From: CAZKCI01 sp964551475
Lineage (GTDB): Bacteria > Auribacterota > Erginobacteria > Erginobacterales > CAZKCI01
Length of the DNA stretch: 14,589 bases
Direction: 5' to 3'
NCBI GenBank assembly: GCA_964551475.1
Contig: CAZKCI010000126.1
Span: 1 to 14,589, forward strand
The notes beneath the pieces were generated by a model. That model saw only the letters and a program-made list of their open reading frames with translations, ran no database searches and was not told where the DNA came from. This document shows, one piece after another, positions 7,115 through 13,178 of the stretch (the first letter of the stretch is position 1; each line of letters begins with the position of its first letter). The position numbers were made by a program, and so were the translations under genes.

Positions 7115-8518
7115 TCAGGCGCCTTCCGGCGCGAAATCCACATAGTCTTCAAACCGGGTGAACTCTTCCAGAAAGGTGAGCTTGAGGTCGCCGGTGGGCC
7201 CGTTTCTCTGCTTGGCCACGTTGAGGTAGACCAGGTTGCGCAGGGCCGTTTTGTCCTCGGCCTTGTCCAGAAGGTCGGGGTAGGCGGCCGGGCGCATGAT
7301 CAGGAGGACCAGGTCCGCGTCCTGCTCGATGGCGCCCGATTCGCGCAGGTCGGCCAGGAGCGGGCGTTTGTCGGTGCGGGACTCGACCGCCCGGTTGAGC
7401 TGGGAGAGGACCAGGATCGGGACCTGAAGCTCGCGGGCGAGAGACTTCAGGGCCCGGGAGATGTCGGAGACCTCCTGCTGGCGGGAGTCCGGACGGGCCA
7501 CCGCCGAGTTGACCAGCTGGAGATAGTCGATGACCAGAAGCTTGACGTCGTATTTCGCCTTCATCGAACGGGCGCGGGCCCGGATGTCGAGCGTGGTCTG
7601 GGACGGCGTGTCGTCGATGTAGATCGGCGCCTCGGAGAGGTGGCTGGCGGCCTGAACCAGCTTGGCGTGGTCTTTCTGGCCGAGGAAGCCGCGCCGGAGG
7701 TTCTGGGCGTTGACCCGGGCCCGGGAGCAGAGCATCCGGAAGACCAGCTGCTCCCGGCTCATCTCCAGGGAGAAGAGCCCCACCGCCCGCGGCTCCTTCT
7801 TGTCCTTCAGCGCGGCATGCTCGGCCATGGTCAGGGCCAGGGCGGTCTTCCCCATCGAGGGACGGCCGGCCAGGACGATCAGGTCCGAAGGGTGAAGGCC
7901 GCAGGTGATGTTGTCCAGGTCCTTGAAGCCGGTGGGGACGCCGGTAACCAGCCCCCCCGCCTGCTGCATGTCCTCGACCCGCTCCATCGCCTCCTTGATC
8001 AGGTCCTTCATCGGGCGGATCTCGCCCCGGATCCGGCGCTGGGTGATCCCGAAGATCACCCGCTCCGCCTCGTCCAGCAACCCCGCGGTGTCCGCCTCCT
8101 GATAGCAGCGGGTGACGATCGCGGTGGCCGAGGAGATGAGGCTGCGCACCACCGCCTTCTCCGCCACGATGGCGAGATAGGAATCGAGATGGGCGGTGGT
8201 GGGCAGGAAGTTAATGAGCGTGGTCAGGTAGGCCGCCCCCCCCACCGCTTCCAGCGAACCGGCGGATTTGAGCGCTTCGGTCAGCGTGACCAGGTCGACC
8301 GGGCGGCCGGAGTCGACCAGGCGGATGATCGCCTCGAAGATCCTCCGGTGGGCGGGCTGGAAGAAACAGGACCCGTCCACCCGCTCCATCACCCGGGCGG
8401 AGACGCTGGGGTCGAGCAGCATCGCCCCCAGGACGGACATCTCCGCCTCCAGGCTCTGGGGGACGGCGCGGGTCTGAACGCCGGTTCCGGGATTGGATTC
8501 TGAGGCCATGGCTATCAT
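7115..8518 (-). CDS. dnaB: Replicative DNA helicase DnaB
   Basis: DnaB is the hexameric 5'-3' helicase that unwinds DNA at the replication fork and recruits primase. The 467-aa product has the all-alpha N-terminal domain (PQSLEAEMSVLGAMLLD near 20-36), a linker, and the RecA-like C-terminal domain. That domain contains GVPTGFKDLD (193-202), Walker A GRPSMGKT (218-225), the FSLEMS segment (249-254), Walker B LLVIDYLQL, the arginine-finger region LSQLNRAVE followed by DLRESGAIEQDAD, and a C-terminal AKQRNGPTG. There is no intein or gap. It follows rplI, as in the common rpsF-rpsR-rplI-dnaB order. The start is ambiguous: ATG 8518 or ATG 8509; neither has a Shine-Dalgarno, and a hexamer repeat reaches to within two bases of the first. 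Confidence 0.97.
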   Translation of the reverse strand: MIAMASESNPGTGVQTRAVPQSLEAEMSVLGAMLLDPSVSARVMERVDGSCFFQPAHRRIFEAIIRLVDSGRPVDLVTLTEALKSAGSLEAVGGAAYLTTLINFLPTTAHLDSYLAIVAEKAVVRSLISSATAIVTRCYQEADTAGLLDEAERVIFGITQRRIRGEIRPMKDLIKEAMERVEDMQQAGGLVTGVPTGFKDLDNITCGLHPSDLIVLAGRPSMGKTALALTMAEHAALKDKKEPRAVGLFSLEMSREQLVFRMLCSRARVNAQNLRRGFLGQKDHAKLVQAASHLSEAPIYIDDTPSQTTLDIRARARSMKAKYDVKLLVIDYLQLVNSAVARPDSRQQEVSDISRALKSLARELQVPILVLSQLNRAVESRTDKRPLLADLRESGAIEQDADLVLLIMRPAAYPDLLDKAEDKTALRNLVYLNVAKQRNGPTGDLKLTFLEEFTRFEDYVDFAPEGA

Positions 8519-8519
8519 A

Positions 8520-8601
8520 CGTTCCCGTTCACGTGCACGTTCCCGTTCACGGCCGTGTGCGTGAACGTGTACGGGAACGTATACGTGAACGAAAACGAAA
8601 A
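8520..8601. repeat. Inverted hexamer array with invariant CG every six bases
   Basis: The whole rplI-dnaB spacer is a run of 13 hexamers that all begin with CG, plus one 4-nt hinge (CGGC, 8550-8553). The left five (8520-8549) are CGTTCC, CGTTCA, CGTGCA, CGTTCC, CGTTCA. The right eight (8554-8601) are CGTGTG, CGTGAA, CGTGTA, CGGGAA, CGTATA, CGTGAA, CGAAAA, CGAAAA. Right units resemble reverse complements of left units, so the two halves can pair into a long imperfect hairpin around the hinge. It begins two bases from the dnaB ATG and stops just short of the rplI stop codon (8606-8608). Confidence 0.85.
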
Positions 8602-8605
8602 GAAT

Positions 8606-9049
8606 TTATTCTTTTACCACCCAGACCTTGATCTGGGCAGTGACGGACGGAAGCAGTGTGACGGCGACCGGATAGATGCCGAGCTTCTTGATCGGCTCCG
8701 GAAGATCGATGTGCTTTTTGTCGATCTTATAGCCTTCCTTGCCCAGGGCTTCGGCGATATCGGAGGCGGTGACCGAACCGTAGAGCTTGTCTTCCTCTCC
8801 GGCGGCGGCGGTGATGGTGCAGGAGACCCCGTTCAGGGTCTTGACCATCTCCTGAGCCGAAGCGACCTCCTTGGCGGCCTGCCGCTTCTTCTTGTCCAGG
8901 GAGAGCTGGTGCATCCGAACATGATGATCGGTGGCGGGGAGGGCGAGCCCGCGCGGGATCAGGTAGTTACGGGCATAACCCGCCGACACCTCCGCGATCG
9001 ATCCCTCCGCCCCGAGCTGGGGATGGTCCTTGATCAGGATAATCTTCAT
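8606..9049 (-). CDS. rplI: 50S ribosomal protein L9
   Basis: L9 binds 23S rRNA at the base of the L1 stalk and limits frameshifting. The 147-aa product matches the usual length (about 150). It begins MKIILIKDHPQLG and shows the N-domain signature with VSAGYARNYLIPRGLALPAT (21-40), a central helix rich in Lys, Gln and Glu, and a C-domain with LYGSVTASDIAEAL and HIDLPEPIKKLGIYPVAVTLLPSV. The ATG at 9049 is preceded by GAGG at a rather long 11-nt spacing. It lies 29 nt after rpsR, so the two are probably cotranscribed. No oddities. Confidence 0.97.
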   Translation of the reverse strand: MKIILIKDHPQLGAEGSIAEVSAGYARNYLIPRGLALPATDHHVRMHQLSLDKKKRQAAKEVASAQEMVKTLNGVSCTITAAAGEEDKLYGSVTASDIAEALGKEGYKIDKKHIDLPEPIKKLGIYPVAVTLLPSVTAQIKVWVVKE

Positions 9050-9078
9050 CGCTTGCGTTTCCTCTCTTCTCTATTCGC

Positions 9079-9405
9079 TTATTCCCCCACGTAGGGGAGA
9101 AGGGCGACATACCGCGCCCGCTTGATCGCCCGACCGAGCAGGCGCTGATGGCGGGAGCAGGTTCCGGTGTAGCGGCAGTTCAGGATCTTGCCTTTCTCGG
9201 TGGTGAACTGCCTGAGCAGATCCGGATTCTTGTAGTCGATCACGTCCTGCTTGCGAGCGCAGAAGAAACACCGTTTCTGGATCAGGGGGCGCCGAGGGCG
9301 TCCGACGGTGCGTTTGTCGCCCGGCTTTCTGCGCGCCCCGAACGGCTTGCGCGCGCCGAACCCCTTCTTGTCTCCGAACGATTTCCGTCCTCCGAAAGAT
9401 TGCAT
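9079..9405 (-). CDS. rpsR: 30S ribosomal protein S18 with zinc motif and basic Phe-Gly N-terminal extension
   Basis: S18 binds the platform of the 30S subunit as a pair with S6. At 108 aa it is longer than E. coli S18 (75). Residues 41-108 are the conserved part, with CFFCARKQDVIDYKN, GKIL, RYTGTCSRHQ and AIKRARYVALLPY. Cys46, Cys49, Cys83 and His86 sit where the zinc-binding S18 type has its C-x2-C and C-x2-H ligands. Residues 1-40 are an unusual basic extension in which Phe-Gly recurs with Arg/Lys (SFGGRK, SFGDKK, GFGARK, PFGARRK). GGAGG lies 9 nt upstream of the ATG, which supports this start and so the extension. Confidence 0.95.
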   Translation of the reverse strand: MQSFGGRKSFGDKKGFGARKPFGARRKPGDKRTVGRPRRPLIQKRCFFCARKQDVIDYKNPDLLRQFTTEKGKILNCRYTGTCSRHQRLLGRAIKRARYVALLPYVGE

Positions 9406-9581
9406 GTGTTCTTGCCTCCTCCTTCCTCAGCGCGGCTTGACGCCGCTCTGAAATACACTCGCTTTAGACAGTCTATCCGTCAACGCTGCATCCCCTAGCC
9501 GACGATGGAACCGCCGACCGAAGAAGACATCCGGCCCCCGATTCTTCTCATTCTTTGTTCCCGCGCCGCGGGGACAAAGAA
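9406..9581. other. ssb-rpsR spacer with two hairpins
   Basis: This 176-nt gap contains no gene. At its ssb end lies the strong stem-loop listed at 9544-9588. At its rpsR end a small GC hairpin (9432-9446, GCGGC/GCCGC with a TTGAC loop) sits about 10 nt upstream of the rpsR Shine-Dalgarno. A TTGACG hexamer is present on the minus strand, but I see no convincing -10 box at the right distance. It is the only spacer over 85 nt, other than the tRNA flank, without a repeat array. Confidence 0.5.
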
Positions 9582-9588
9582 TTAGAAG
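9544..9588 (-). promoter_or_regulatory. Long stem-loop across the ssb stop codon
   Basis: The minus-strand RNA can fold ATTCTTTGT against ACAAAGAAT, continue through CCCGC/GCGGG after one C-A mismatch, and extend outward with CTTCT/AGAAG after another mismatch. That gives about 19 pairs around a tight GC apex. The ssb stop codon lies in the stem. No U-run follows, so it is not a standard intrinsic terminator. It may protect or separate the rpsF-ssb mRNA from rpsR-rplI. Confidence 0.6.
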
Positions 9589-10064
9589 GGGAGATCCTCG
9601 CCCCCCTTCTCTCCTCCCCGGGCGGGGGGCGGAGACGACGGTTCTTCGGCGGGGAAATCCTCTTCGAACGGGGCGGCGGGCGGAGCGATCTCCTGAGCGC
9701 TCTCTCCCTTGGCGGGCGCCGGGGCGGACTGGCCGCGGCTGCCCAGGAACTGCACCCGCATCGCCGTGACCTTGTGGCGGGTCCGTTTCTGCCCGTCCTT
9801 GCCTTCCCAGGAATCCATCACCAGCCGTCCTTCGACCAGGACCGGCCGGCCTTTTTTCAGGTATTCGCCGACCGTCTCCGCCTGGCGGCCCCAGGTTTCC
9901 ACGTCCACGAAACAGACCTCGTCCTTCTGGCCGCCATCCTTGGTCTTGAACGACCGGTTCACCGCCAGCCCGAAGCTGGCCACGGCGCTTCCCTGGGGCG
10001 TGTAGCGCACCTCGGGATCGCGGGTGAGATTGCCGCCCAGGATCACGATATTGATGCTGACCAT
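9582..10064 (-). CDS. ssb: Single-stranded DNA-binding protein
   Basis: SSB coats single-stranded DNA during replication and repair, and recruits partners through its C-terminal tip. The 160-aa protein begins MVSINIVILGGNLTRDPEVRYTP. It has the OB-fold pattern with SVASFGLAVNRS-like (SAVASFGLAVNRSFK), VDVETWGRQAE and YLKKGRPVLVEGRLVMDSWEGKDGQKR to about residue 110. An Ala/Pro/Glu-rich linker follows, and then the conserved acidic-aromatic tip GGEDLPF. TAGGAGG lies 6 nt before the ATG, a clear ribosome-binding site. It lies 54 nt after rpsF. Placement between rpsF and rpsR is common. Confidence 0.97.
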   Translation of the reverse strand: MVSINIVILGGNLTRDPEVRYTPQGSAVASFGLAVNRSFKTKDGGQKDEVCFVDVETWGRQAETVGEYLKKGRPVLVEGRLVMDSWEGKDGQKRTRHKVTAMRVQFLGSRGQSAPAPAKGESAQEIAPPAAPFEEDFPAEEPSSPPPARGGEKGGEDLPF

Positions 10065-10118
10065 GGCGTTCCTCCTACGCTATTACAGCGCTTCAGTTCC
10101 CGTTGCGAGTTGGTCTCT

Positions 10119-10505
10119 TTACGCTCCCGCCGGGGCGGGGGCGGCGGGCGCCGGCGCGGCGGCGGTCGCGGGGACTTCGGCCGGAACGGCGGCCGCCGGA
10201 TCCGGGGGAATCGGGTCCGACGCATCCCGCTTCAGGATCAGGATCCGCAGGACAAATTCATTCATGCGGAGGTTGGTCCGCAGGACGGGCGCCGAGGCCG
10301 GCGGCTGGGAAAAATAGACCAGCAGATAGAGACCCTCCTGCTGGCGGGCGATGGGGTAGGCCAGACGCTTGCGGCCCATCACCTGCAGGGACTGGATCTG
10401 GCCGCCGGTCTTCTTGATCTCCCCGCCGAGCATCTCCTGGGCCGCCGCGGGGTTGCCTTCGGCCAGCCGGGTGCTGACGATACAGAGCATCTCGTAGTGA
10501 TTCAA
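10119..10505 (-). CDS. rpsF: 30S ribosomal protein S6 (TTG start, Ala/Pro tail)
   Basis: S6 binds 16S rRNA with S18 in the central domain. The 128-aa product shows the ferredoxin-like S6 core: NHYEMLCIVSTRL at the start, then QVMGRKRLAYPIARQQEGLYLLVYFS, then LRMNEFVLRILILKR at about 79-93. Residues 94-128 are a low-complexity Ala/Pro tail with little acidic content, unlike the Glu-rich tail that RimK modifies in E. coli. The start codon is TTG at 10505-10503, with GGAGG at 10513-10517 seven nt upstream, inside the pth 3' end. The TTGA overlap with the pth stop indicates translational coupling. Identification is secure. Confidence 0.95.
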   Translation of the reverse strand: MNHYEMLCIVSTRLAEGNPAAAQEMLGGEIKKTGGQIQSLQVMGRKRLAYPIARQQEGLYLLVYFSQPPASAPVLRTNLRMNEFVLRILILKRDASDPIPPDPAAAVPAEVPATAAAPAPAAPAPAGA

Positions 10506-11107
10506 TTCTTCTCCTCCTCCTGTTTCGTGATCGGTTTTGCGTTGGCGTTAAACTCGTTCATAGTTTTTTCCAAACCGTCGGCCAGGATCGAACAGACCGC
10601 CCGCACCGCGCTCTCTACCGCTTCCCGGTAGATGAGCTCCTCCTCCCCGGCGGCCGGGGAGAGGACATGTCCGGTCAGGTCGTCGCGATCCGATCCCCCG
10701 ATCCCGATCCGCAGGCGGGGGAAATCGGCGGACCCGATCTCCCGGATGATCGACTCCAGGCCGTGATGGCCCCCCGCGCCGCCCTGCGGCCGGATCCGCA
10801 CCTTCCCCGGATCCAGGCTCACGTCGTCGACCACCACCAGCAGGTCAACGGGGGAGAGCCGGTAGTAGTCGAGCAGGCGGCGGGCCGCCCGGCCGGACTC
10901 GTTCATGAAGGTCGCGGGCTTGCAGAGAGCCAGCGGATGCCCGCGGCATTCGCCCCGGCCGTACCAGGCGAGCAATGTCCGGCTGCGCTTGAGCGTCACG
11001 CCGCACTCCCGTCCCAACGCGTCCACCACCCGGAAACCGAGGTTGTGGCGGCTCAAGGCGTATTCGCGGCCGGGGTTGCCCAGACCGAGAACGGCCTGAA
11101 TGCTCAC
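10502..11107 (-). CDS. pth: Peptidyl-tRNA hydrolase
   Basis: Pth releases peptides from peptidyl-tRNAs that drop off ribosomes. The 201-aa product is normal length for the bacterial Pth family. It has LGLGNPGREYALSRHNLGF (7-25) with Asn11 and catalytic His21, KPATFMNESG (63-72) with Asn69, the VVVDDVSLDPGKVRIRP segment with its conserved Asp near 94-95, and GGAGGHHGLESI (109-120). In E. coli the last motif is GGHNGL, with Asn114; here the residue after the His is another His. GTG at 11107 is the start, and GTGA overlaps the rplY stop by 4 nt. The C-terminus EEEKN carries the ribosome-binding site for rpsF. Confidence 0.96.
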   Translation of the reverse strand: MSIQAVLGLGNPGREYALSRHNLGFRVVDALGRECGVTLKRSRTLLAWYGRGECRGHPLALCKPATFMNESGRAARRLLDYYRLSPVDLLVVVDDVSLDPGKVRIRPQGGAGGHHGLESIIREIGSADFPRLRIGIGGSDRDDLTGHVLSPAAGEEELIYREAVESAVRAVCSILADGLEKTMNEFNANAKPITKQEEEKN

Positions 11108-11265
11108 TTCCCTTTCGCTCCCTCCTTGCCTCTGGCCCCCGGTCCCTCCCTGCCCTTGCCTGCCGGAGCGGCCTCCTTGCCCTTGGCCCCCGGTCCTTCC
11201 TTACCCTTCGCGCCCGGGGCCTCCTTGCCCTTCGCGCCCGGTCCTTCCTTGCCCTTGGCCCCCTC
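11104..11265. repeat. 24-bp tandem minisatellite inside rplY
   Basis: The 3' end of rplY consists of near-identical 24-bp units, each encoding GAKGKE(G/A)P on the minus strand, then degenerate versions with Ala/Arg changes. On the plus strand the units read as recurring CCTTGCCCTT(G/C)G blocks. Such arrays commonly vary in copy number between strains, so the length of the L25 tail may vary. Confidence 0.7.
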
Positions 11266-11922
11266 CGGCTTCTCGCCCTCCACCGCTCCCTCCGCGCCCT
11301 CCGCCGCTTCCCCGATGACTTCCGGACCGGCCGCTTCCGCTTCGGCCGGGGCGACCTCCTCCTCGGCCTTGGGCACGCTGACCGTGAAGATGATCCGGGC
11401 GGGATCGCTCAGGACTTCGACGCCGGAGGCGAACTTCACGTCCTTGACCTGGACCGAATCGCCGATCTTGAGCGGCGACACATCCACCTCGATCTTCTCG
11501 GGAAGCTCGGTGGGGAGACAGCGGACGAAGATCTCGCGCACCACCTGGGCCAGGATGCCTCCGTCGCGCACGCCGGCCGCCTCGCCCAGACGCAGGATCG
11601 GGACGGCGGCGGTCAGTTTCTCGGTCAGGGAGATCTCCTCGAAATCGATATGGATGATGGCGTCGGTGAGATGATTGTGCTGGATCTCCTTGACGATGGC
11701 CAGCCGGGGCTTTTCCTGCTCGGCGACGAGCAGGGAGAGAATCTGGTTCTCGTTGATCCCCCCGATCTCCTTCTCGAGATACTTCCGGTCGACGCTGACC
11801 GAGAAGGCGCCGCCCTCGCCGCCGTACACGACGCCCGGGATCAGACCCCGGCGCCGAATCCGCGCCGGCCGCTGACCTCCGACCGCCGTGCGTTCCGCAA
11901 TTTTAAGTTGAATCTTAGCCAT
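11104..11922 (-). CDS. rplY: 50S ribosomal protein L25/CTC with repetitive lysine-rich tail
   Basis: L25 of the CTC/TL5 type binds 5S rRNA. The 272-aa product has the N-terminal 5S-binding domain (1 to about 95: LKIAERTAVGGQRPARIRRRG, then IPGVVYGG, and HIDFEEI at 91-97). The TL5 beta domain follows to about 185 (VPILRLGEAAGVRDGGILAQ, then IEVDVSPLKIGDSVQVKDVKF). Beyond it are an acidic Ala/Glu stretch (about 186-219) and a basic repetitive tail (220-272) built on the octapeptide GAKGKE(G/A)P repeated at least four times. CTC proteins often have a low-complexity tail, but the regular octapeptide is striking. AAAGGAG lies 6 nt before the ATG. The 3' end overlaps pth. Confidence 0.95.
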   Translation of the reverse strand: MAKIQLKIAERTAVGGQRPARIRRRGLIPGVVYGGEGGAFSVSVDRKYLEKEIGGINENQILSLLVAEQEKPRLAIVKEIQHNHLTDAIIHIDFEEISLTEKLTAAVPILRLGEAAGVRDGGILAQVVREIFVRCLPTELPEKIEVDVSPLKIGDSVQVKDVKFASGVEVLSDPARIIFTVSVPKAEEEVAPAEAEAAGPEVIGEAAEGAEGAVEGEKPEGAKGKEGPGAKGKEAPGAKGKEGPGAKGKEAAPAGKGREGPGARGKEGAKGK

Positions 11923-11943
11923 GGTGTTCTCCTTTAACTGAAA

Positions 11944-12125
11944 TTAACGGTTTAACGGTTCAACGGTTCAACGGTTCACGGTTCAACGGTTCACGGTTCA
12001 ACGGTTCAACGGTTCACGGTTCAACGGTTCAACGGTTCACGGTTCAACGGTTCACGGTTTACCGGCTCACGGTCGATCTCATGCCTTTCAACCGTTGAAC
12101 CCTTGAACCGCTGAACCTTGGAACC
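11944..12125. repeat. GGTTCAAC/GGTTCAC tandem array with inverted tail
   Basis: From about 11944 to 12075 the plus strand is an almost uninterrupted mixture of an 8-mer (GGTTCAAC) and a 7-mer (GGTTCAC), about 17 units in mixed order with a few point changes at the ends. After a 15-20-nt hinge (GATCTCATGC region), 12088-12125 carries five inverted units (AACCGTTG, AACCCTTG, AACCGCTG, AACCTTGG, AACC). It fills nearly all of the spacer between prs (stop 12133-12135) and rplY. It has no spacers of unique sequence and so is not CRISPR. A second copy lies at 14198-14277. Confidence 0.88.
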
Positions 12126-12132
12126 TGGCTAA

Positions 12133-13098
12133 TTATTCGTGGTGATCGAACAATATGCTCACCGGCGTGTTTGTGTGGATCCTCCGGATCGCCTCCCCCA
12201 GAAGCTCGGCGACTGAGATCACCTTGATCTTCTTCGATCGGGCGGCCCGCTCCGAGAGGGGGACGGTGTCGGTCACCCAGAGGGTGGTGAGCGGGCAGGC
12301 TTCGATCAGGGAGACCGCCTCGCCGCAGAGGATGGGGTGAGTGATCGCGGCCTGGATCTCCTTCGCCCCTTTGTCCTTGAGAATGGCGATCGCCGAAACC
12401 AGGGAAGTGGCGGTGGAGACGAGGTCGTCGACGATCAGGACGCTATGGCCGGAGACGTCCCCGATCACGTTGCGCACCTCGGTCTTGGTATCGTGGATCC
12501 GGCGCTTGTCCACGATCGCCAGGGGGACGTTCATATGCTGGGCGAAGTGGTTGGCGATCTTGATCCCCCCCACGTCCGGGGAGACCACCATCATGTTCTT
12601 GAGAAATTCCGGGGGAAGCGCCTTGAGTAGGTAACCGATCAGGACCGGAGCGGCGTAGAGATGGTCCACCGGAATGGCAAAAAAACCCTGGATCTGGGCG
12701 GCATGGAGATCGACGGTGAGCACCCGGTCCGCCCCGGCGGCGGTGATCAGATCGGCGACCAGCCGGGCGGTGATCGGAACCCGCGGACGGTCCTTGCGGT
12801 CCTGGCGGCCGTACCCGTAATAGGGCAGGACCGCCGTGATCCGGGCGGCGGAGGCCCGGCGCAAAGCGTCGATCATCGCCAGCAGCTCCATCATGTTCTC
12901 GTTGGGGGGAGGCGAGGTCCCCTGAATCAGGAAGATGTCCGCGCCCCGGACCGGATGGTCGATCCGGATCGCGACCTCCCCCTCGGGGAAACGCCCCACC
13001 TTGGCCCCGGAGAGCTCCATCCCGATGTAGGCGGCGATCTTCTTCGCCAGCTCGGGGTTGGCGTTCCCGGTGAAAAGCATCAGCGTGTGATCGATCAT
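12133..13098 (-). CDS. prs: Ribose-phosphate pyrophosphokinase (PRPP synthase)
   Basis: Prs makes PRPP from ribose 5-phosphate and ATP for nucleotide, His and Trp synthesis. Numbering from ATG 13098 (321 aa), it shows LFTGNANPELAKKIA (8-22), GRFPEGE (35-41), LPYYGYGRQDRKDRPR with PITARL (91-113), TVDLHAAQIQGFF (128-140), DVGGIK, DKRR (197-200) and the PRPP loop VDDLVSTATS (223-232). That loop differs from the usual DDxxDTxxT. ATG 13098 is preferred because AAGGTGG lies 8 nt upstream and the length fits the family (about 310-320). ATG 13125 would add nine residues and has GAGG jammed against the codon. It lies between the short GlmU (upstream) and rplY. Confidence 0.95.
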   Translation of the reverse strand: MIDHTLMLFTGNANPELAKKIAAYIGMELSGAKVGRFPEGEVAIRIDHPVRGADIFLIQGTSPPPNENMMELLAMIDALRRASAARITAVLPYYGYGRQDRKDRPRVPITARLVADLITAAGADRVLTVDLHAAQIQGFFAIPVDHLYAAPVLIGYLLKALPPEFLKNMMVVSPDVGGIKIANHFAQHMNVPLAIVDKRRIHDTKTEVRNVIGDVSGHSVLIVDDLVSTATSLVSAIAILKDKGAKEIQAAITHPILCGEAVSLIEACPLTTLWVTDTVPLSERAARSKKIKVISVAELLGEAIRRIHTNTPVSILFDHHE

Positions 13099-13178
13099 AT
13101 CCGCATCCACCTTTGGTGTTTTCATTCCTCTGCCATTCTAACCATTAGTCGTTTGTTGCGAGAAAATATTCCCGATTT

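Noticed and set aside
7091..8503. A 470-codon plus-strand open frame opposite dnaB
   Set aside because: Composition is that of an antisense shadow and no domain is visible; DnaB on the minus strand has all helicase motifs.
9406..9543. A promoter for rpsR from the TTGACG hexamer in the ssb-rpsR spacer
   Set aside because: No acceptable -10 hexamer lies 16-18 nt downstream.
11944..12125. CRISPR array
   Set aside because: Units are only 7-8 nt with no unique spacers between them and no cas genes nearby.
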